From the NCBI GenBank assembly GCA_000729835.1, contig JFHB01000013.1, forward strand, positions 186,001-250,000: 64,000 bases of DNA. The letters are read 5' to 3'. Of this stretch, positions 60,427-64,000 are shown in pieces. The notes under the pieces were generated by a model that had not been told where the DNA came from, ran no database searches, and was given only the letters and a program-made list of their open reading frames with translations. The stretch's first letter is position 1; each line of letters opens with the position of its first letter. The DNA comes from Atkinsonella hypoxylon (Eukaryota > Ascomycota > Sordariomycetes > Hypocreales > Clavicipitaceae). A program made the translations under genes and the position numbers.

Positions 60427-60545
60427 TGTGTAGCTGTGTAGCTGTGTAGCTGTGTAGCTGTGTAGCTGTGTAGCTGTGTAGCTGTGTAGCTGTGTAGCTG
60501 TGTAGCTGTGTAGCTGTGTAGCTGTGTAGCTGTGTAGCTGTGTTG
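60427..60545. repeat. 8 bp minisatellite TGTAGCTG
   Basis: Almost perfect array of about 14-15 copies of an 8 bp unit; the last copies change A to T. It contains AGCT palindromes at regular spacing. Confidence 0.95.
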
Positions 60546-61522
60546 CTGAGCAAATATGGTACAGGAACAGCCGCATATTGTATTCCTAGGCGTCGTGACT
60601 CCGCACGTGTGTGAGCTTTCCTGTAACTTTGGATGCCAATTGTGCCCCCCTCAGCTTTGTCTTTGTCATGATTGGTCCCAGCTATCCCTTTGAGTGTGTT
60701 TAGTATTTAGGCAACAGCTGGGTCAAGGACCCACACATTTTCCGATACTTTGCAAGTACCTCTGAGCTCTCCAAAAATCGCACTACGGCTGCAATGAATG
60801 CGAAGTATCTCTTTGTTTGTACCTCCGCAAATTGATAGTAAAATTCAAAATACCTCTAATATTCTCTTGGTCGTGATTGGTCAACTACCTAGGTACCTAG
60901 TAGCTAATTGGTGACCAAGCTGTTGCCTTAACACGATGCCAAGCAGCAGCTCGTTTCAGGTCAGTATGTCTTGCCTTGGAATCAAGCGGGACTCGACTTG
61001 TCTTTTTTGAACACTCAGGGGACTGACAAGACATTTCCATTGCAGTCTAGCACTATATTGTGCTCAGGCTTTTGAAATCGATACTACTCGACGTCATATT
61101 AACTACAACCTGTCGACATTCCCACGTCAATTGCATCGAGATCCGTATACATATGCATCGGCTGCGCATGCAGACCCGCGGCAGGCACCGAAGAAGGCGA
61201 CCACAGCTTTGACCACGCAACCTTACGACGGCCAACAAAAGAATGTGCCTCTAGCCTTGCCAATTCATTGGCGGTAGTGTCTGACATTCAAGTGCCTTCA
61301 AAACAACACTTAATAGGCAGAGCCGGACTCGTCAACTTCTGTACTGGATTGCCGTGCTCCACCCATTAATGAGTCGTCGATAAGGTGCCAGTGGACAATG
61401 TGCCATGAATGGCTGTTTCTCACCAATTCATGTATGCACGGTCATTGCGGTCTTGCGGCACACGTACATAGAGCATAGCGACATGATACTGGGAGGCCTG
61501 CCTTGCAAGCGAGGCCATCATC

Positions 61523-61666
61523 ATGACAGTGCTAGTACGTGCTGATGACTGCATCGTGGACACGACTGTCGCCTCGGATCCGATGGCGTCTGGCAAGGGG
61601 CAGCAACATGGCGCTGGGACGACGAAACAAAAGAAACAGGGGCGAATTATCACCTACTTTGCGTGA
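61523..61666 (+). CDS. Short ORF ending in a PIP-box-like motif, doubtful
   Basis: 47 codons from ATG to TGA; the frame is open back to 61487. The last residues are KKQGRIITYFA, which fits the PCNA-interaction consensus Q-x-x-I/L/M-x-x-F/Y-F/Y right at the C-terminus. It could be a genuine terminal exon, a pseudogene remnant or coincidence. No upstream exons were recognised. Confidence 0.12.
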   Translation: MTVLVRADDCIVDTTVASDPMASGKGQQHGAGTTKQKKQGRIITYFA

Positions 61667-64000
61667 CCAGCACATTTCATCAGCTCAGCCTGTTGCCTAG
61701 TTGCAGCGATCGATGGCTGGTCCATACCACGCTGGTGTTCTTTCACTTATACATGTGTAGTATCGCATCATAGCTTCGCAGCAATTGTCTCTCAAGTGCT
61801 GTTGGGGGGCCGGTGGTCCGGTGGACAGCACGGCGGGAGGGACATAGCTTGCAGATCGGCGTGATATGGAAACTTGGGCGAAGAAGAGGGCCGCTCATCG
61901 CGCCACAGCCACTGCCAGCAGGACGTTGGAGGTCAGCTGGACTCAATATGCAGATAAACATAAAGTGGTTTACGAAGGCTTCAGGCCAAAGCTCACCACG
62001 TGTTTAGACACAGCTGATAGCCCGCCGACGCAACACAAATTTTCTGCATACAGATGCGCATTAACTAATGGCCTGCAACCCACGTATGCCACGACACCCA
62101 CACCGAGCGGGCGCAGGTGATGCTTGCAAGGGGAGAGAAGGGAGCTCCCGCTAATGGCGGAGCGGGCATGTCCAGAAATGGCGACTTTGAACAAAAAGGC
62201 TAAAGCCAAAACGGCTCGACAATCGAAGGGGTGTGGAATGCGGCTGTACTGCATAATTCGTGGTCAGACCACGAAGTCTGCCTATTGCTGTTACTTTCAA
62301 CACGCTCGTGTCATTTTTACACCAGTCGGAGAGATGTGTGCTCTGGAAGAAAGCAAGCCACGCCTTGGTGTTTGGTCAAGGTCACTTCGATGGTTCTCTT
62401 GGATGCAGGCGTCTCTCGGTGAATTTCCTTCCCAGACAACCCAGCCTAGGCAAGAAGGCCGCCGAACCAAGACCCAAGTCAGCTCTCATTGTAGATGCTA
62501 GCGGGGCCTTGCGTGACGCCCAGTCCAACCAATATTGTGTGGTTACCGAGGAGCGTTGGCTGGAGAGTCGATGTAAGCATTTGTGATAGCCTGGCCAATG
62601 TAAGCCGAGGTACGAATTATCATGTATCTCATCCTATTGTTTGTTCGCCATGCTACCAGTGCATCGATGGGTGAATGACTGAATGAATAACAATTACGGC
62701 CGAAAGTGTACTGGACTGCAGCCTGTCCAATCTAGATGGTGTGCCCACCATCCCATTCGGCCTTTCTTCCGTGTCACGGTCCGCCTAGCCTGACATTTGA
62801 GCGATCGTGCCCAATTGTGATCGATGTCAAAGGCTTCTGCTTACCAAAAATGTACAGTAGGCATGGCTGGACTTGCCTAGAGGCAGCTAATCTGGGAGAC
62901 TCAGTAGGTACTTAACGTTCAGCCCGGATGCAATTGAAGTGCACTGCTTCGGATTCTGGAACTATTGTCGGCGGTCTTATAAGCTTTGATAGCGATGGCT
63001 GCTTGCATTGCTAAAACTTGGAACCGTCATGCGACTTGCTGATTACAACGTGGCATAACTGTCTTTGGCCTGTCCAAGGACCACCAGTCTGCCGAAGAAT
63101 TCTTCGTCTGCGGAATAGGAGAGGGGGGCCACGAGAAACACGACGATGTACGGGCCATTCTAATACCCGATTATGAGCTATCGCGATCATCGTAGCCCCG
63201 GTCTAATGTTACTTTGCCCGGGAGATTTGCGGTGGAATAGGATAATTGGAGAATCCCGAAGCGCCGTAGTTATCGAGGACGAGAAAAACTCCGCATGGTT
63301 AGCATTAATCTTGCTTTGGGATCTAGAAACCGGTCGAGGGCGGTGGCGCCAAACAGGATGACAGATTACGCAACCGGTTCCATCTCTGTGTCGTGGGCCG
63401 AGCAACCGAGCAATACGTGTAGTGTATTCTGTCCGTCCCCCTGGCGCTTACCTGCGTAGGGACTAGGGCGTAAAAGGGAAAAAAAAAAAAAAAAAAGAAA
63501 AAAAAGAAAAAAAAAAGAGGCCGGTCTCTCGTCTTTCCCCATCCGGTGTTCCTTTGGTCGTGCAGCAAAAGTCACAGTACGCGGAAAAGTTGTCGTAATA
63601 TTTCATGCATGCTGCGGGACTTCGCAACGGTTCCCAGCACACGAGTGAGAGAGATGTACCTGTCGCGTATGCAAGGTTGCTCGCGGTCCCCGCAAGCTCA
63701 CGTTATCAAAGGCTTCAGAAACGGTGAGAGAGGAGGGAGGGAGGGAGGGGGGGCGAGGAGGCGAGGAGGCGTGTCAATTCGAATCTCCCCAGCCTCGTTT
63801 TGAAGCGGGTGGCGAGGGGGGTTCGTTTGCATGCGTCGCTGAGCTGATGGGCGTTTGAGTCAATGGAGACGTGATGCCGTGGAGTCTGCATGGGAGGCGA
63901 CGTGGCTGGATTCGCGCAGATGCGGTGGGCGGCGTTGGTTTGACGCTTTTCGAAGCCGGGCGTAGGTAGGTAGGGTAAGACAGACACTTGCTGACGGGCA

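Larger units (their letters stand above)
49721..64000. other. 14 kb stretch with no supported gene
   Basis: All open frames are short, overlap on both strands and show no recognisable domain. I saw no chain of exons with matching splice phases. Base composition looks balanced, not the strongly AT-biased pattern left by RIP. Contents: GTCAACCCTC repeat (50745-50785), GTGCGC alternation (52150-52176), GTGATATAG repeat (56051-56087), AT-rich patch (56480-56660), G/T runs (59085-59133), CATGCATG run (59813-59831), 8 bp minisatellite (60427-60545), a small ORF ending in a PIP-box-like motif (61523-61666) and an A-rich tract (63480-63517). Confidence 0.6.

Overview
The window is nuclear DNA of a filamentous ascomycete, most likely a sordariomycete and probably Hypocreales. 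The signs are short spliceosomal introns (about 55-165 bp, GTRNGT donors, CTAAC/CTGAC-like branch sites), genes on both strands at roughly one per 2.5-3 kb, pyrimidine-rich leaders, many intergenic TACCTAGGTACC-type motifs, and a HapX-type iron regulator with four cysteine-rich repeats. No prokaryotic features, tRNA or rRNA genes were found.

Layout. (1) Positions 1-4,881 (minus) hold a very large two-exon protein of unrecognised function; its reading frame runs off the left edge. (2) After a 3.7 kb gap comes the iron regulator hapX (minus, 8.6-10.5 kb), with a perfect SreA/GATA-type site 112 bp upstream of its ATG. (3) 12.1-22.6 kb is a compact housekeeping block: COG2 (Golgi tethering), mitochondrial ribosomal protein L1, cytosolic glutamyl-tRNA synthetase, mevalonate kinase, a small unknown gene, TRAPP subunit Trs31, and a Sec14/Pdr16-like phosphatidylinositol transfer protein. 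(4) 24.3-42.6 kb holds a WD40/inositol-polyphosphate 5-phosphatase, a tiny conserved-looking protein, a CID/RS-rich RNA-processing protein, the B56 subunit of PP2A (four exons), TFIIIC subunit Tau95, vacuolar-type palmitoyltransferase Pfa3 and a C2H2 zinc-finger protein. A 378 bp foldback/MITE element sits in the Rts1-TFIIIC divergent intergenic region. (5) 44.4-47.9 kb is phosphoinositide phospholipase C. (6) From 47.9 to 64 kb (about 16 kb) I see no convincing gene. That stretch holds the PLC leader region, microsatellites, minisatellites and unique-looking sequence.

How the genes relate. Most are conserved single-copy housekeeping genes. Three act on phosphoinositides (PI transfer protein, 5-phosphatase, PLC) and three in the secretory/vacuolar system (COG2, Trs31, Pfa3), but spacing and mixed strands give no sign of a co-regulated cluster. 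No secondary-metabolite core enzyme is present. Exon structures were worked out by hand from splice consensus, phase and family resemblance, and have not been tested against transcripts.
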